Assembly (NCBI GenBank): GCA_039621445.1
Contig: CP154957.1
Location: 31,762,399 to 31,826,398, forward strand
Direction: 5' to 3'
Source: Euglena gracilis
Lineage: Eukaryota > Euglenida > Euglenophyceae > Euglenales
DNA: 64,000 bases
Of this stretch, positions 41,499 through 53,455 are shown piece by piece. Below the pieces are notes generated by a model that had not been told where the DNA came from, ran no database searches, and saw nothing but the letters and a program-made list of their open reading frames with translations. The position numbers and the translations under genes were made by a program. Within the stretch, counting starts at the first letter, position 1. Every line of letters begins with the position of its first letter.

Positions 41499-42473
41499 TT
41501 AAGGCTGTGTTTATAGCAACATGGCTTTGGTCAAAGTCTGTGTTTCTAAACACAGACTTTGACGTGCCGAAGTCCGTGTTAAGAAACACAAACTTTGACC
41601 TAAGTCTGTGTTTCTAAACACGGACTCCGACCAAGGAAACTGTGTTCACAGTATTTGGACCCTGAAACATCCCAATGATGCAGAAACAAAGGACTTTGGG
41701 GGGGTCAATTTTTGGGCTTTGGCGCCTTCGGCGCCAAGAGAAAATGGCCACTTTGAGGGGGGGGGGGGGACAAATTTGCCAATACGGCCATTGTGAGGGA
41801 GGGGACACTTTGGGGGGGGTCAATTTTTGGGCTTTGGCGCCTTCGGCGCCAAGAGAAAATGGCCACTTTGAGGGGGGGGGACAAATTTGCCAAAACGGCC
41901 GTTGTGAGGGAGGGGCGGGGGTCGTCGGCAAAAAATTTTGGCCACTTTGGGGGGGGGGGGCACTTTGAAGGGGGGGGGAAGGTGTTTTTTTCTGGCCCAA
42001 GTGGCCCAGAGGGTGGTTCCCCAAAAATATCACCATACAAAGTTAGGCAACATGTGTGGTGCTCATCACTTTTTGGAGCCTACCAAAGAACCCCTGGGTC
42101 GTGGGTGCAGCGCCCAGAGCATTTTCATCAACGTTACAAAGTGCACCAGGAAAAATGGAGGCAAAATGGGGAGCAAAAGAAGAAGACGATGTGAATCTTT
42201 TGCCATCTTTCACATATGTTCCCCATGTTTAACGGTGGTGTTACCACTATTTCGAAAGGATTCTATTTCGGTAGACCACAGATGGCGGCCAAAATCTGCC
42301 AGGCGGCCACATATTCTGATTCCGAGGTTTCCGGCCGTTCCAGGTCTGTGCAGCGGATCCTAATTCAGCTTCACTTTGTCCAAAAAAACCTGTCGTCAGT
42401 CTGCCGTCCGTCGTCGAGGTTGAGAAACACAGACTTTGACCAAAGCCATGTTGCTTTATAAACACAGCCTTAA
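41499..42473. mobile_element. Inverted-repeat element with TTAA ends (piggyBac-like MITE candidate)
   Basis: The terminal inverted repeats are about 50 bp: left TTAAGGCTGTGTTTATAGCA, continuing ACATGGCTTTGGTCAAAG; the right end is its reverse complement with a 2-bp indel. TTAA at both tips fits the target site of piggyBac-type elements. Just inside the left end is a series of TCTGTGTTTCTAAACACAGA palindromes. The interior holds a tandem duplication (41695-41935). No transposase ORF is seen. Confidence 0.75.
41695..41935. repeat. Tandem duplication inside the TTAA element
   Basis: Two units of about 115 bp each contain GGTCAATTTTTGGGCTTTGG, a GGCGCCTTCGGCGCC hairpin and AAATGGCCACTTTGAGGGG. 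They differ mainly in G-run length. Confidence 0.9.
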
Positions 42474-42475
42474 AT

Positions 42476-42559
42476 AACTGCGTCTTAAACGCAGACTCTG
42501 ACCTGAGTCTGCGTTTCGAAGCGCAGACTCAGGTCAGAGTCTGCGTTTAAGACGCAGTT
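42476..42559. repeat. Perfect 84-bp palindrome
   Basis: Two 38-bp arms are exactly reverse-complementary around the 8-nt centre TTTCGAAG. Each arm itself contains the near-palindromic CTGCGTCTTAAACGCAG and GACTCTGACCTGAGTC. It begins 2 bp after the TTAA element. Its origin is unclear; it may be another foldback element. Confidence 0.95.
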
Positions 42560-44099
42560 CTTGATGTAGAGGCTGACAATTTTCCAAGAGTTGACAATTT
42601 CAAAGCAAAGAGGAATGGCAGCAGAATGCAATGTAATGGAAGTGGAGTGCAGGCCTTGAGGCCTTCAAGTAGTGCCTTAACTCCTATGACGCCCTTGGCA
42701 CTGGCCAACCTGTCAGACTCAAGATCGATAAATTTCCTCATTTAGGCCCTATCTAGGAATAGTCCTGTCTCTTAAGCACGAGCACCAAAATGCCACTTCA
42801 TTACACTGCACTTCGCTGCACTGTTGAAATTCCAGTTGCATTTCAGTGCTGCTACATTCTGTCGTGACTTGCCTCAACTCCATTAAAATTAAACTTCCAA
42901 AAATCCCCAAGCAATATTGCATTGAAAGGAAAGGGATTGCAAATTGGCCAAATCGGAGTTGGCCTGAAGCCAAAATCTCGAGGAGAATCTGGGCAGCATT
43001 TGCATTGGAGACCAGGGGCCAACTTTCTTTTCAACTCATAAGACCCCATTGGGGGAGGGGGTTTGCGACCTGTAACCCCAGCTCTGTGACCCCCCCCCCA
43101 GTGACCCCCTTGTGACCCGACTGGAAACAGTTGGGGGGGGGGGGGGGGGGGGGTTATTGGTTTTGGTGGATTCCAAATTCTGAGAGTCGAAAAATTGAAG
43201 TTAGGGGTCGTGGTTGTAATTTTTCTAATGGTCCTCGGTGAAGCCGCCAAAAAATCATGGGTTCATCCCATGCATATGACTCCCCCTCCCCCTCTCTTCA
43301 TTAATTGTGACAGCCAAAAAATCATGGTTCATCCCATGAATGACTCCCCCTCCCTCTATGACCCGACCCACCGACAGACAGACGTGGGTGGGCTCCGTCG
43401 GAGAGGGGCCAAGTGGCCAGCCCCCCCCCCCCCCAGGGGGTGGTGTGCATCACCCGGGTAGGGGCAGGGGGGGGGGGTTAGCTGGGTTGCCAGTGACTAA
43501 TGAATAACGAAGCGACTGTACGCCCCAGGGTCAAGGAGAAATGCCAAAAAATGACAAAAGAAAAGCCTTCTTTGAGCCAAGGCACACATGGGAAAAGCCA
43601 AGTTTGGGGCCCCAGTGACCCCCTCCATCCTCTCTCCACCGACTTGGCCATTTATTCCTAGCTTTCCAGGCCATTGGAAAATGTGCAGTTGAAATTGCAA
43701 CAAGATTATTTTGCGCAACGTGGGATGAAAAATCACTTTTCAAAAAAATTTCGCTGGAAAACTTTACAAGGCAGGGGGGAGGGGTGGACGCAATGTGGCC
43801 CCCAAGAAAGCAAAATCGATTTTATGCAATTTGGAGGGCCAGTTGCTTTTGAAAAGAAATATCAAAAAATCACTAAAAACATCTTTGCGGTCTTGGGATG
43901 ACGCCGATTCCATACAAAAAAATGACAACGTGGCCTGTGGCGGAAAATCTGGTCCAAAACTGTGGAATTCAACATCAGAGCACAGCAACAACAGAAACTC
44001 ATCAGCCAAAACCACTGAAATTTTTAACAACGACGAATTAAAACAAAAAATATTTATAATATTTATAATAATTAAATATTTATAATATTTATATTTAGT

Positions 44100-44320
44100 T
44101 TTCCCCCTGCGACTGAACATACAAGACAAAGACACCTTCACTGTCGAGCGTGACACGGCCAGCAAAAATAGACAGCGCCCAAGGGATAGTGAGTAGCATG
44201 ATGGTGGACCCAGCCAATGCCCCAACCCCAACAGAAAGCTGCTCCTCAGCATCTGGGCCAAGACCAGAAAAGAGCACGATGGCGCCATCGGGAACCGCAC
44301 CCAGGACAGGGAGTGGAGCA
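44100..44320 (-). CDS. NCL: Na+/Ca2+ exchanger (NCL-type), first alpha-repeat exon
   Basis: It reads PLPVLGAVPDGAIVLFSGLG, then EEQLSVGVGALAGSTIMLLT and IPWALSIFAGRVTLDSEG. This is the first alpha repeat of the cation/Ca2+ exchanger superfamily: 'lgavPDa.ivl.SGl', then 'vgvGalAGStiMlLTipw'. Gly-Ser-Thr and Pro-Asp, typical cation-site residues, are present. The exon before it (N-terminal signal or first helix) was not found. Borders are approximate. Confidence 0.88.
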
Positions 44321-46149
44321 ACACATGGCATTGGAACAAAAGTTTCACAAGGCAAAAAAGCCATGGCTTGCGCACAACGCTTCCAACGAGACCAGCCAAA
44401 GCAGGAACAAGAAGGAGGAGCTCAGAGCCATTGGCAGCAATGCTTCAAAAACATTTGTCAGGAAGTGTTCAAAAACCTGAAAATTTAAAGGAACAAGTGG
44501 CAAAAGAACATGAAAGAACAGCTGGCAATGGCATTGCTGGCTGCTGCTTATCATGCTGCTTGCAAAGAACAGATCAGGAGCAGGTCACACTGTTTTAGCT
44601 GGTGTTTGCATCAAGAATTTCAGAAAAAATTAAAGCTTTCTCGTGATTAAAAGGAAATGGGCCTCTGACCACAAATCCTCCAAAGGCACTTTTACCAAGG
44701 TCGCCCAGGCATTTGCTGAGGCGAGGGCAAAAGGGGGGGGGGTTAGGGCAATTCACTCAAAAGTCAGATTTTTGTCAGAGCGAAATTGAATCGGTGGATA
44801 CAATTGTATCCAAGATTTTAGCACAGAACTTGCATTTGTATGCATCCAAAAGGAATACCCGCTGTATTGCTGTATGGGGGGATCCAAGGGGGGTCAATTT
44901 GCCAAGGTTCGACGACTCCTACCCTTAATTCGAAAACCATGCAAATCAGTTGATGCACAGTCGGATCCTTCAAGAATTTTCCCTACATGGAAAATATTGA
45001 AGCTGTTGGTGCACATAAAGTTAGTTTGGTGTCAGGTGAATTTTCAGGTTCATGAAAATTGATTCACTCACAACAACCCACCCCAATGGAAACCTGCCTG
45101 GAAACCTGGGGCTTTCTGTTTTGGAATTGAAAAAGATGTGGATCGGAATAGGGTTTTTTTTGTCCAACGCTGCATTGTTTGCAGAGGACATCACTTCCAA
45201 TTCCCAAATGGAATGTGGTTACACTTTGCTGCATTATCCTTCAGTTGGGTGTCCAGTGTTTGTGGTGTGGTTGAAAAACGACTCTACAAAGCAGTCAGGC
45301 AAAATTCTACAAAACAGAAAAACAGAGGAACAAACTGCAACCAGTTGCCACTCTGAATATTGTCCATCCTGTGCCTCAAGATGTGTTCCCTTCCCGAGAA
45401 ACTTTACTCCCTGTGAGAATTTTAGGTCAGTCCACTCATTTGGATTGAGAGTGAGCGGTATTCACCTGCATGCATGCACGCACGCATAACACATAAAACA
45501 CATGTCTGTGTATACGTAAACGTTAATATGCACATGTATTTATTCGCACACATATGCACGGGTTCAGTTTAATTCTCCCCAAGGATAATCAAACTTGACA
45601 CTTTGTTCAATAGGTGACGCTGGGATTATTGAAAGAATGGGTTAGGATTTGTTAGGTCTCGTCAAAAATGCTTATCATCCCGCGCCTTTGAAATCACCCA
45701 ATGAAATCCCTTCGGGGGTGGCACAAATTTCACCCTGCTAAAAAAAAAAGAGTGGGGCCTCCCACAAAAACGAAGGCAAAAGGCCAGTGGGGGAGGGCCG
45801 CTTGCCCCAAAGGCCCAAACGGGGGGGGGGGGGGGGGGCAACCGAACCCAGACCACACCAACCAGATGCAGGTTCGGGTGTGAAGCTGGAGCCCCCAGAC
45901 GGGTTCAAATGGTTCTGGGATTTTATCTTACATTCTGAAACAGTTAAAAAAAGCTATTTTGTTGTTGGTAGAGTTCACTGTTTGTGGTAGGCATGCTCCC
46001 TTTTAATCCTTCTGAAATCGCACTCATCCTTTTGGGCCGGAACACATATAATATGCCATATATGGGCACCTCTTTGGTGCCCCCCCCCCAAAGAGGTGTC
46101 CAGGTGGTTTGGGGTCTGACAATCAATTGAAAGCTCTTCTCAAGGGCTT

Positions 46150-46440
46150 TCAGTAGATGGCCTTAGATTTCAGCCATGCTATGCTGCATGGTATTCTATT
46201 TGGGAAATTCCCCAAAATTGGCCAAAAGGAAATTATTCCACAAAAAACCCTAATTTCTGGCGACACTTTTTGGGACTCCCCCAGGCGCCGTTTACGCCCG
46301 AACCGGCGTCTCCGCCCAAGACCCTGGGGGACGCCGAAATGCGGCCCAGGGGGGCCATCCCAGGCAACATGGCAGCTGAAGTGTGGAATCTACCAATATC
46401 GATCGGCGACCAATTTGGACCAAATTCGCCCAAAAGTGTC
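46150..46440. repeat. Interspersed repeat family E, copy 1
   Basis: It contains GAAATTCCCCAAAATTGGCC, an (A)n-rich stretch, AATTTCTGGCGACACTTTTTG, GCCCGAACCGGCGTC and GGCAACATGGCAGCTGAAG. The same blocks in inverted orientation appear at 49780-50080 and 50870-51150; parts (GGCGTGAACCC, GCCGGTTGGGGCG) also occur at 46860-46990. It lacks the CAGGG termini of the MITEs and may be a different mobile element. Confidence 0.65.
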
Positions 46441-49400
46441 CCAAACATAGTTGGCGTCTTTTGTTTTTTTATAAAAAAAACAAAACAACAACGCCAAAAA
46501 AAACATCAAAAAAAAAACAGAAGGAAAATTTCATTGAAAAAACTCGTTATGAAACACCCAAACCATACTTCGAATCCTACTAAGTTCAAAAATTGCCAAA
46601 AAATGGTCAAAAACATTCAAAAAAATGCAAAAAAAAATGCAACTTTAGGACTTTTTTCATTTTTTGTTTAAGGAAATTTTTGGCAGAAATGCCCCAAAAC
46701 TTGAAAATATGCATTCAAAAAAATTTTCGAGCAAGACCTTGTTGGCGTTTTTTTGTTTTTTTTAAAAAAACATTGGTTAAAATTAAAAAAAAACAAAAAA
46801 ACAGTGTGCAAAAAAAATCAAGCTGCCAACTATGGTCCCAAACATGGGTGTTTGGGGCGCAATTGAGACGCCGGTTGGGGCGTGAACCCAGAGCCCCCTA
46901 GAAACAGTTTCCAAAATTGTGTCCCACGCGCCAGTTCGAGCGTGAAGGGTGTCTGGGATGCTAGTTCGGGCGCCCGAACCGGCGCATGGGACATAGTTTT
47001 CAATACATAACCTTCCCTCACCCCCCACTATTTGGTAAACCCCAAAAATTTTACAATTATGAAAGAAACATTTTTTGTCGGTTTCTGAGCACTTTTTGCG
47101 GCCTTCCCAAAATTGGCCAGTCTTGTCCCGGGGGCCAATTAGCCAATTAGGGGGGGGGTCGCTGAGCTCTTGGGGGTTTTGGGGACGCGGGGGGGACGCG
47201 GGGGGGGACGCGGGGGGGGACGCGGGGGCACCACCATTCTGGGTACCATGAAATAACATTTTTTTGACCGATCCGGGCCCGCATTTTCCAGGTACCCAAA
47301 AACGCTGAAATTTTTCCTTCGGCGCTTCGCGCCATGTGTAAATTGGTTCAAGGGCAAAAAAATTTCAGTGCCTGAAATTTTTTTTAACCAACCCAAATGC
47401 TCGGGTGGTTCAAATGGGGGGGGGGGGGTAGTGCCCCATCCTCAAAAAATTCCAAATTTGGCGGCATATCATAAAAATAGGAATTTGCCTCGCGCAGTTT
47501 CGGACAAGGATTGTATTTGTGTTGATGTTGATTCCACCCTTCTTAAGAATTAGCCCCTCATTCAATCAAAACCAAACGTGAAGTTGGGTTTTTTTAAAAA
47601 AAAGAATGCATGAATCCAAATGGTGCAATGAAGCTGACAATTTTATTGTGGGCCCCATCCACGAGGCCAAACTCATGCCTAAAAATTCTCTGGGGCAATG
47701 TCTTTTCCATGGGGTGTTTTCGCTCCCGGAGCCGTTGGCCCAGAAAACCAGACAAACTTGCATTTTACAAACGTTCCCCGCATACTTTGGCTGGTAATTT
47801 TTGGGAATGGATCCGCCAAAACGGGTGATGGGAACGGTGTCCACAAAAAAAGGATACAAAATGGAAGTGTGCGCAATGGTTGAGGGGGGACAGTCTACGA
47901 TTAGCATTGATTATGCCGAACAAAAAAGAAGAAGCAAATGGGCACTCTTTGTAAAACCAGTAGGGGTTGCTTGACTGGCAGTCCAACATTTTCACAAAAA
48001 AAAATCCTAAACCTCAGACGGTTTCATCAAAAAGCCTCTACAAAAAAAGGACACCAAGCCACTTGGTGGGGACGCGGGGGGGACGCGGGGGGGGGGCGGG
48101 GGGGGGGACGCGGGGGCTCAACCCCCCTTATCCCTTTATGGGTGAGAGCGAAGCTTACAACTGGGGGAAAAGGGGTGGCGTGACAAGGGGGTCGCGCGGG
48201 GGGGGGGGGGGGGGGGTGGGGGGGTCTGGGGTGAGTGGAAAAAATGTTTTCGTCCAAATGAGGGTTTTTTGCAACAATTCTGGCCCAGCGAGTCAAATCT
48301 TCAAAAATTATCACATTTGCACGAGCAAAACAAAAACAAGAAAATGACGGGTGGAAGACCACAAACAAGAGGATTTTTGTACTTTTTTCAAAACGATGAT
48401 TTTAGCCCCAGCTTCACCCAAAATCAAAAAAAAGGTTTCTTCCAGAGGAAGTTTTTGGTCCTTTTGGTGGCTTTTGATATCCAAAAAACGACATTTTGAC
48501 ATTTTTGGCAGTTTTGGGCTGATTTTTCCATTTGGCTAAAAAAAAAGCTGCAAAAATTTTTGCCTGACGGGGTGGCAAGGGGGTCCGAAACGGGGGGGGG
48601 AGAGGGGTAAAATGGCGTGGCAAGGGGGTCGATGAGGAGAGGGGGGACCTTGGCCTTACCCCTTGGCAGACCTTGCTGAGGGGTTTGGGCTATGTTGGGT
48701 GGTTTGCCGTGCCGAGGGGGTAGGTGCCGTGGGGGATGTGCCAATCCCCCCAGTGTGTTGGATGCCAAGGAAGGATAACAACCCCTCCTTAAATTTTGGA
48801 GAACACTGCTTTTGGGCAAAGGTATTAAGGGGGCTTCACGTGCCGCCGCCGACCGCCTCAAACATCTGCTGCAGCACACACGCAAAGAGCTCAGCGCTAC
48901 ACAAAACCGAGTCAAATTGGAGAGGGTGAGGGTATATTGAAAACTGTGTCCCAGACGCCAGTTGGGGAACAGGCCAAAACTGTGCAAAATGACCAAAGTT
49001 AACCACGAAGAGTTGGGGGAAAAGTAAACCATGGTTGAATAGGGCATTTTAAGGGATTGAGTTTTAAAGAAATCGATTTTTTGACCAAAAAAATGGCCCC
49101 CCAAAAACACCCCAAAATGCCCGTTTGGTTTTCAAAAGCGCGCCGGAACACAGGTCAGGCATGTCGGCGGCCAAAAACGGCGAACGGGGGGCGACAGAGA
49201 GCAAAATCAAAAAGAAAGCAAAATCAAAGACAATGTCCGGAGACCAAAACATCCCGGCCTGGCATCTGGGACAATGGAGGCAAAAAAAAAAAAAAAGAAA
49301 AACAAAATCCGCAGACGGAGAGTAAAGAGGGAGGGCGGGGCGAACAGTTCATTCCATGTCCTTCTGCAAAACGTCGAACGGTTTCTACAAGATGGACCCC

Positions 49401-49779
49401 CCCTCCCCCCCCCCCCCCGCCCCCCCCCGCGCCCGCGCGCCGCTCGCCCCCCCCCCTCCCCCCAATGTGCCTAGCATAGCCAAGAAAAAAAATTTGGTGA
49501 AAAATCGCAATTTTTTGAGGCCCAAAAATGGCCAAAAATGACCATCTTCGGACACAAAATGGCAAATTTGGGGGCCGCGCGCGCTGCGCGCGGCCAAAAA
49601 AGCACTTTTTTGGTCAAAAATGGCCCAAAAATGGCAAAAAATGACCACTTTTTGGACCCCAAAATCACCGATTTTAGGATGCGTTCCGCCCGCGCGGCCG
49701 CCCTCAGAACCCCCACCCCCCCCCCCCCCGCGCGGCCGCTCGCCCCCCCCCAGCCCCCCCCCCCCCCCTGTGCCTAGCC

Positions 49780-50080
49780 TCCACTGGTTCGGGCGTGAAG
49801 CCCACGTTTGGGGGAGTCCCAAAAAAGTGTCCAAAATGCTTTGTGGACTTGTGGTAAAGATCAGGGAAAAGATCAGGATCAAGGTGAAGAGCAGTTTTTG
49901 GTGGGTCTTCTACCAGAAATTGGGTTTTTTGTGCAATAATTTCATTTCGGCCAATTTTGGGGAATGAACCAGTGAAGTCACCATGGGGGGGGGAGTCCGG
50001 GACCCTCCCCTCCACCCTGCCTAACCTCCCCCAAGTGGACATCCGAGATTGCTCGCTTTTCATGCCGATGTATTGCACGA
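49780..50080. repeat. Interspersed repeat family E, copy 2 (inverted)
   Basis: It contains TGGTTCGGGCGTGAAGCCC, TTTGGGGGAGTCCCAAAAAAG, ACCAGAAATTGGGTTTTTTG and CGGCCAATTTTGGGGAATG, the reverse complements of blocks at 46150-46440 with substitutions. Confidence 0.6.
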
Positions 50081-50869
50081 TGCGTGAATGTTCACAAATC
50101 TGCGTGTGGGTGTCATTTCCACTTCAAGCAACTTTTTCCCACCAAATGTCTGGATGATGGCAAAGGAAAAAAAAATTGGCCTCTGGCTGGTTGGTGACTG
50201 GGCTGGTCGCTGGATGCTGGCTGGCTGCCAGTTGGATGCTAGCTGGTTGTTGACTGGCTCTGGCCATGGTCGCCATGGGAGAAAAATGGTCACCGTTCAC
50301 AAAGGGCTCTCATCTGCTTGATTGTTTTCAGGCCATTTGTGGTGATGTCTCACCCAAAAAAAGTGTTTCCCAATGTTGTCCGTGTTCACACTCCCTCATG
50401 TCGAAGCTGCCAGACCCGAAGCCTGGTCAGTACATAGGCATAGACCACCATCAAAAAAATGAGTTGTGTCAGCCCATATCCATTTTGTGGCAGAATGTGT
50501 GGGTCAATGAAGAGTTTCCCAAGGCTGTCACCCATGTCTCACTTCAGCATCTGTGCAAGATGTATCTGCAAAAAGGATAGGATCCCCAGGCAGAACACCT
50601 TTTGACCCCCCTGCACCTAGCACGCGAAAAAATGATGCCCCAGTTGTTACAGAGTTTGCCAAGAGTTTGGCAAAGGTGTCTCCATTTTTGCCCGGAGCCT
50701 TCAAATGCATTTGCCCAAAGCCAGCACAAAATTCGTGCAGCACTCTGAAAATGTTTGCACTCCAAAAAAAAACTCGCATTCCATCCTTTGTTTGGCAAAG
50801 GTTTTGAAATGATTTCAACAACAGCACATTAATGGTAATGAAACCATGTCTGGGGGCTCCAGCTCTTAC

Positions 50870-51150
50870 TTCAGTTCGTGCGTCCAGGACACCGGTTGGG
50901 GCGAAGCCGGCGTCAGGGGCAAAATAAAGTAAATAAGGATAAAGATAAAGATATTTGAGTAGTATTTGGGGGGTTCGGAGAGAAATTAGGCTTTTTTGAA
51001 CAAGAATTTCCTTTAGGCCGGTTTTGGGGAATTTTCTGAAATAGAATATGGCTGAAAAGAGCTTTCGATCAAGGGGGCAACATGGCAGGTGAGCAGTGGA
51101 ACATGGAATTTGCAAATAAGGTCGGAAGATGCGATCCCGATTTTCACCAG
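50870..51150. repeat. Interspersed repeat family E, copy 3 (inverted)
   Basis: It contains CCGGTTGGGGCGAAGCCGG, GAAATTAGGCTTTTTTGAAC, GGCCGGTTTTGGGGAATTTT and GGGGCAACATGGCAGGTGAG. It is similar to the other two copies but diverged, and is truncated near the assembly gap. Confidence 0.6.
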
Positions 51151-51315
51151 TGTGGCTGAGTTCTGTGGGTACCAAGCGAAAGGCCTTGGCATTCATTTTT
51201 CGCCCAATTTGGGTCAATTTCGTGGACATCTTGGGCTCCGTGCGGATGATTGGCTATGACGATCCCGCAGGTCGTGCCGACCATGGCCGGGCCGACCCAA
51301 GTCGGGCCGACCATT

Positions 51316-51328
51316 NNNNNNNNNNNNN
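51316..51328. other. Assembly gap (13 N)
   Basis: Thirteen Ns separate unrelated sequence on the left from sequence on the right that repeats 22728 onward. The right edge starts within interspersed repeat R1. Confidence 1.
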
Positions 51329-52734
51329 CCTGGGTGCCACATCCAGAAAATGGTGGTGATCCATACATAGAAAAATGACAGTCGTCGAGTAAAATACACA
51401 AAGAAGGCATAATTAATTACAAATACATCAGCATCAGGCATAAATAAACGAAGCATTGCAATAAATGATTCAGTGATTGAGAAAAAAGGTAAAAACAGTG
51501 TGCAAGGGGCGAAAGAGAGTAGGGATGTACAGCAAGCACCCGTCGAAAAAAAATGACCGAATTAAAACACCCCAACCAGGTGTTGAAGCAGAAGGGTTAG
51601 AAACAGACATTCACTTGGTGTGTATCACAACCTCGTGATGATTGCATAAAACTTCTTTTGGTGATACACAAAAATTTTTGCTGATGCACATGTGATACAC
51701 AAAAAAATTGGTATTACACATGTGATACAAAAATTTTCGATATGATACACAACAAACCTTTTACAGAATCAAGGGGGAAAAAATCGGATTTATTTGTTGA
51801 TATCATGGCCACTCCGAGTGGACCTTAGCCCCGGCCAGAGGATTTTTTCAAAAACAGGGGGATCTGGGAGGGGGTCTGTGTAGATTCACTAAATGACCTC
51901 CAGGGACTTTTTTTCCTGGCCCAAACCCACCCTCACATTAACCCCATTCGACGCCGTGACGGCCCTTGGAATGCCCTTTTAAAAATCCTTGAAAAACTTG
52001 CCCCCGCTCTATGTCCAATGAAAAACAGAGGGTCCCCAGAATCCCCCCCCCCCCCCCCCCCCCCCCCATGAAAAACAGGTCAACGACTTTCCTTTCTGGC
52101 GCTTTGAGCAATTTTTGGCAATTTTAAACCAATTTTGCCCAAAGAGTTTGCATTTTGGCCGATTTTTGACCGATTTTTAGGAAAAACTCTTTCGGCCTGG
52201 CACTTCGCCGCTAGGCCAAAAATGTGGTCAAACTTCTGAAAAGGTGTGGGTCGTTGGACATAGAGGGCAGGTGAAAAAAGAAAACATCGAAAAAGGCCTT
52301 AACACCTTCCACCCTACAGCACCATCCTAAAATAACCAATGCTTGGACAAAACTTTTTTGTTTCTTTTTGATTTTCGGAAAATTTTTGATGATACACAGG
52401 TGACATAAAGGTGATACACAAAAAACTTTTGGTGATACACATGTGATATACAAAAATAAATTTTGGGTGATACACAAAGAAATTTGGTGATTCACAGATG
52501 ATACACGAAAATTTCTCGATGTGATATGCATGATACACAAAAATAATTTTGGTGATACACACTAAATGAATGTCTGTTAGAAAGGTCCAGCCCTGAACAG
52601 CAGCAGGCTCAAGCAGGGCGTCGCTTAAGAACTCCCCCAGGGGGGGTTGTCCAGCTCAGAGGCTGGAGAACTGGCGCTGGCTGGAAAAAGGCCCTGGGAA
52701 GAAAGCCGATGTGTCTCCAGCAGTTCAAACCCCT

Positions 52735-53455
52735 GTGAGAAATCAAAAGGTCGCAAATGTGCGCCATTGTCATAGCTTAAGTCTGAGTTTGCCCGCCTGA
52801 GCTCAATTTGGGCTTTATGGGCGAGGGTCACAGAGTCCATCCAGGACACAAACAACAGAACTAAAGAATACTCAAGCACAGTTTACCTCCAAGTTAAGCC
52901 ACCGCTGTAGCTGTTGTGATCGATAAACCTGCACCCGGAGAGGAGTCATAATGGGATGATAGCTGTCGATCAGTTTCACCAGGTTCCGGTCGTACTCCGC
53001 CTTCAATTTCGACATCTGTGGGGTCATATGCAGAGAGTCTTGGGGGCTGGGGTAGATGGGTGTATATCCCCAAAGCACTGAATCGTCAAGATGAACCGTG
53101 CAGGGACCATCGATCCCAAAGCTTTTTAGGGGCAAACATGTGTAACGCTTTGGAGATTTTGGAGGGAAATCTTCCAGCCAAGGAGTTAAACCGCTGGACT
53201 GCGGGCAAACCAAAGGACAGATAAACACCGCAAGTTTCACAGGCACAAGCACATGAGAGAGGCACTCCTCTTCTGCCCTCAGATTCATGGCCTTTGCAGC
53301 ATCCATCACCTGCTTTGTCTCATCCATTTCAAGGGGGAAACAGAACGCTGCAGAGGAATGAACGATGCCCTTTTGCAGAGAAAAATGCAGAGCAACCTCT
53401 GGGCCGAAATCAAAATCTAAGCAGCAACCTTCCTTAAGCGCAAAAATTGAAGGAA
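52735..53455 (-). CDS. Dynein-stalk-like gene, copy 2 of the three upstream exons
   Basis: This is the equivalent of 24120-24840. Exon ends are at 53229 (GCG then GTGTTT) and 52887 (TTGGAG then GTAAAC); the third exon is about 52735-52845. One amino-acid difference (SYYP to SYHP) and a 2-nt insertion near 53147 (within the intron) distinguish it from copy 1. The downstream exons are absent because of the gap. Confidence 0.5.

Larger units (their letters stand above)
44400..51315. other. Repeat-dominated region without a recognised gene
   Basis: I read both strands and found no supported exon. The missing 5' exons of the exchanger should lie here. Contents include an interspersed repeat family (46150-46440, 49780-50080, 50870-51150), GACGCGGGGG tandem arrays (47180-47230, 48065-48115), long C runs (49395-49455, 49715-49770), a GCGCGC-CTGCGCGC hairpin near 49575 and AT-rich spacer at 45400-45650. 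Confidence 0.5.

Noticed and set aside
45052-45489. Plus-strand ORF of 145 residues as a gene
   Set aside because: No recognisable domain, no coding-like composition and opposite strand to every supported gene.
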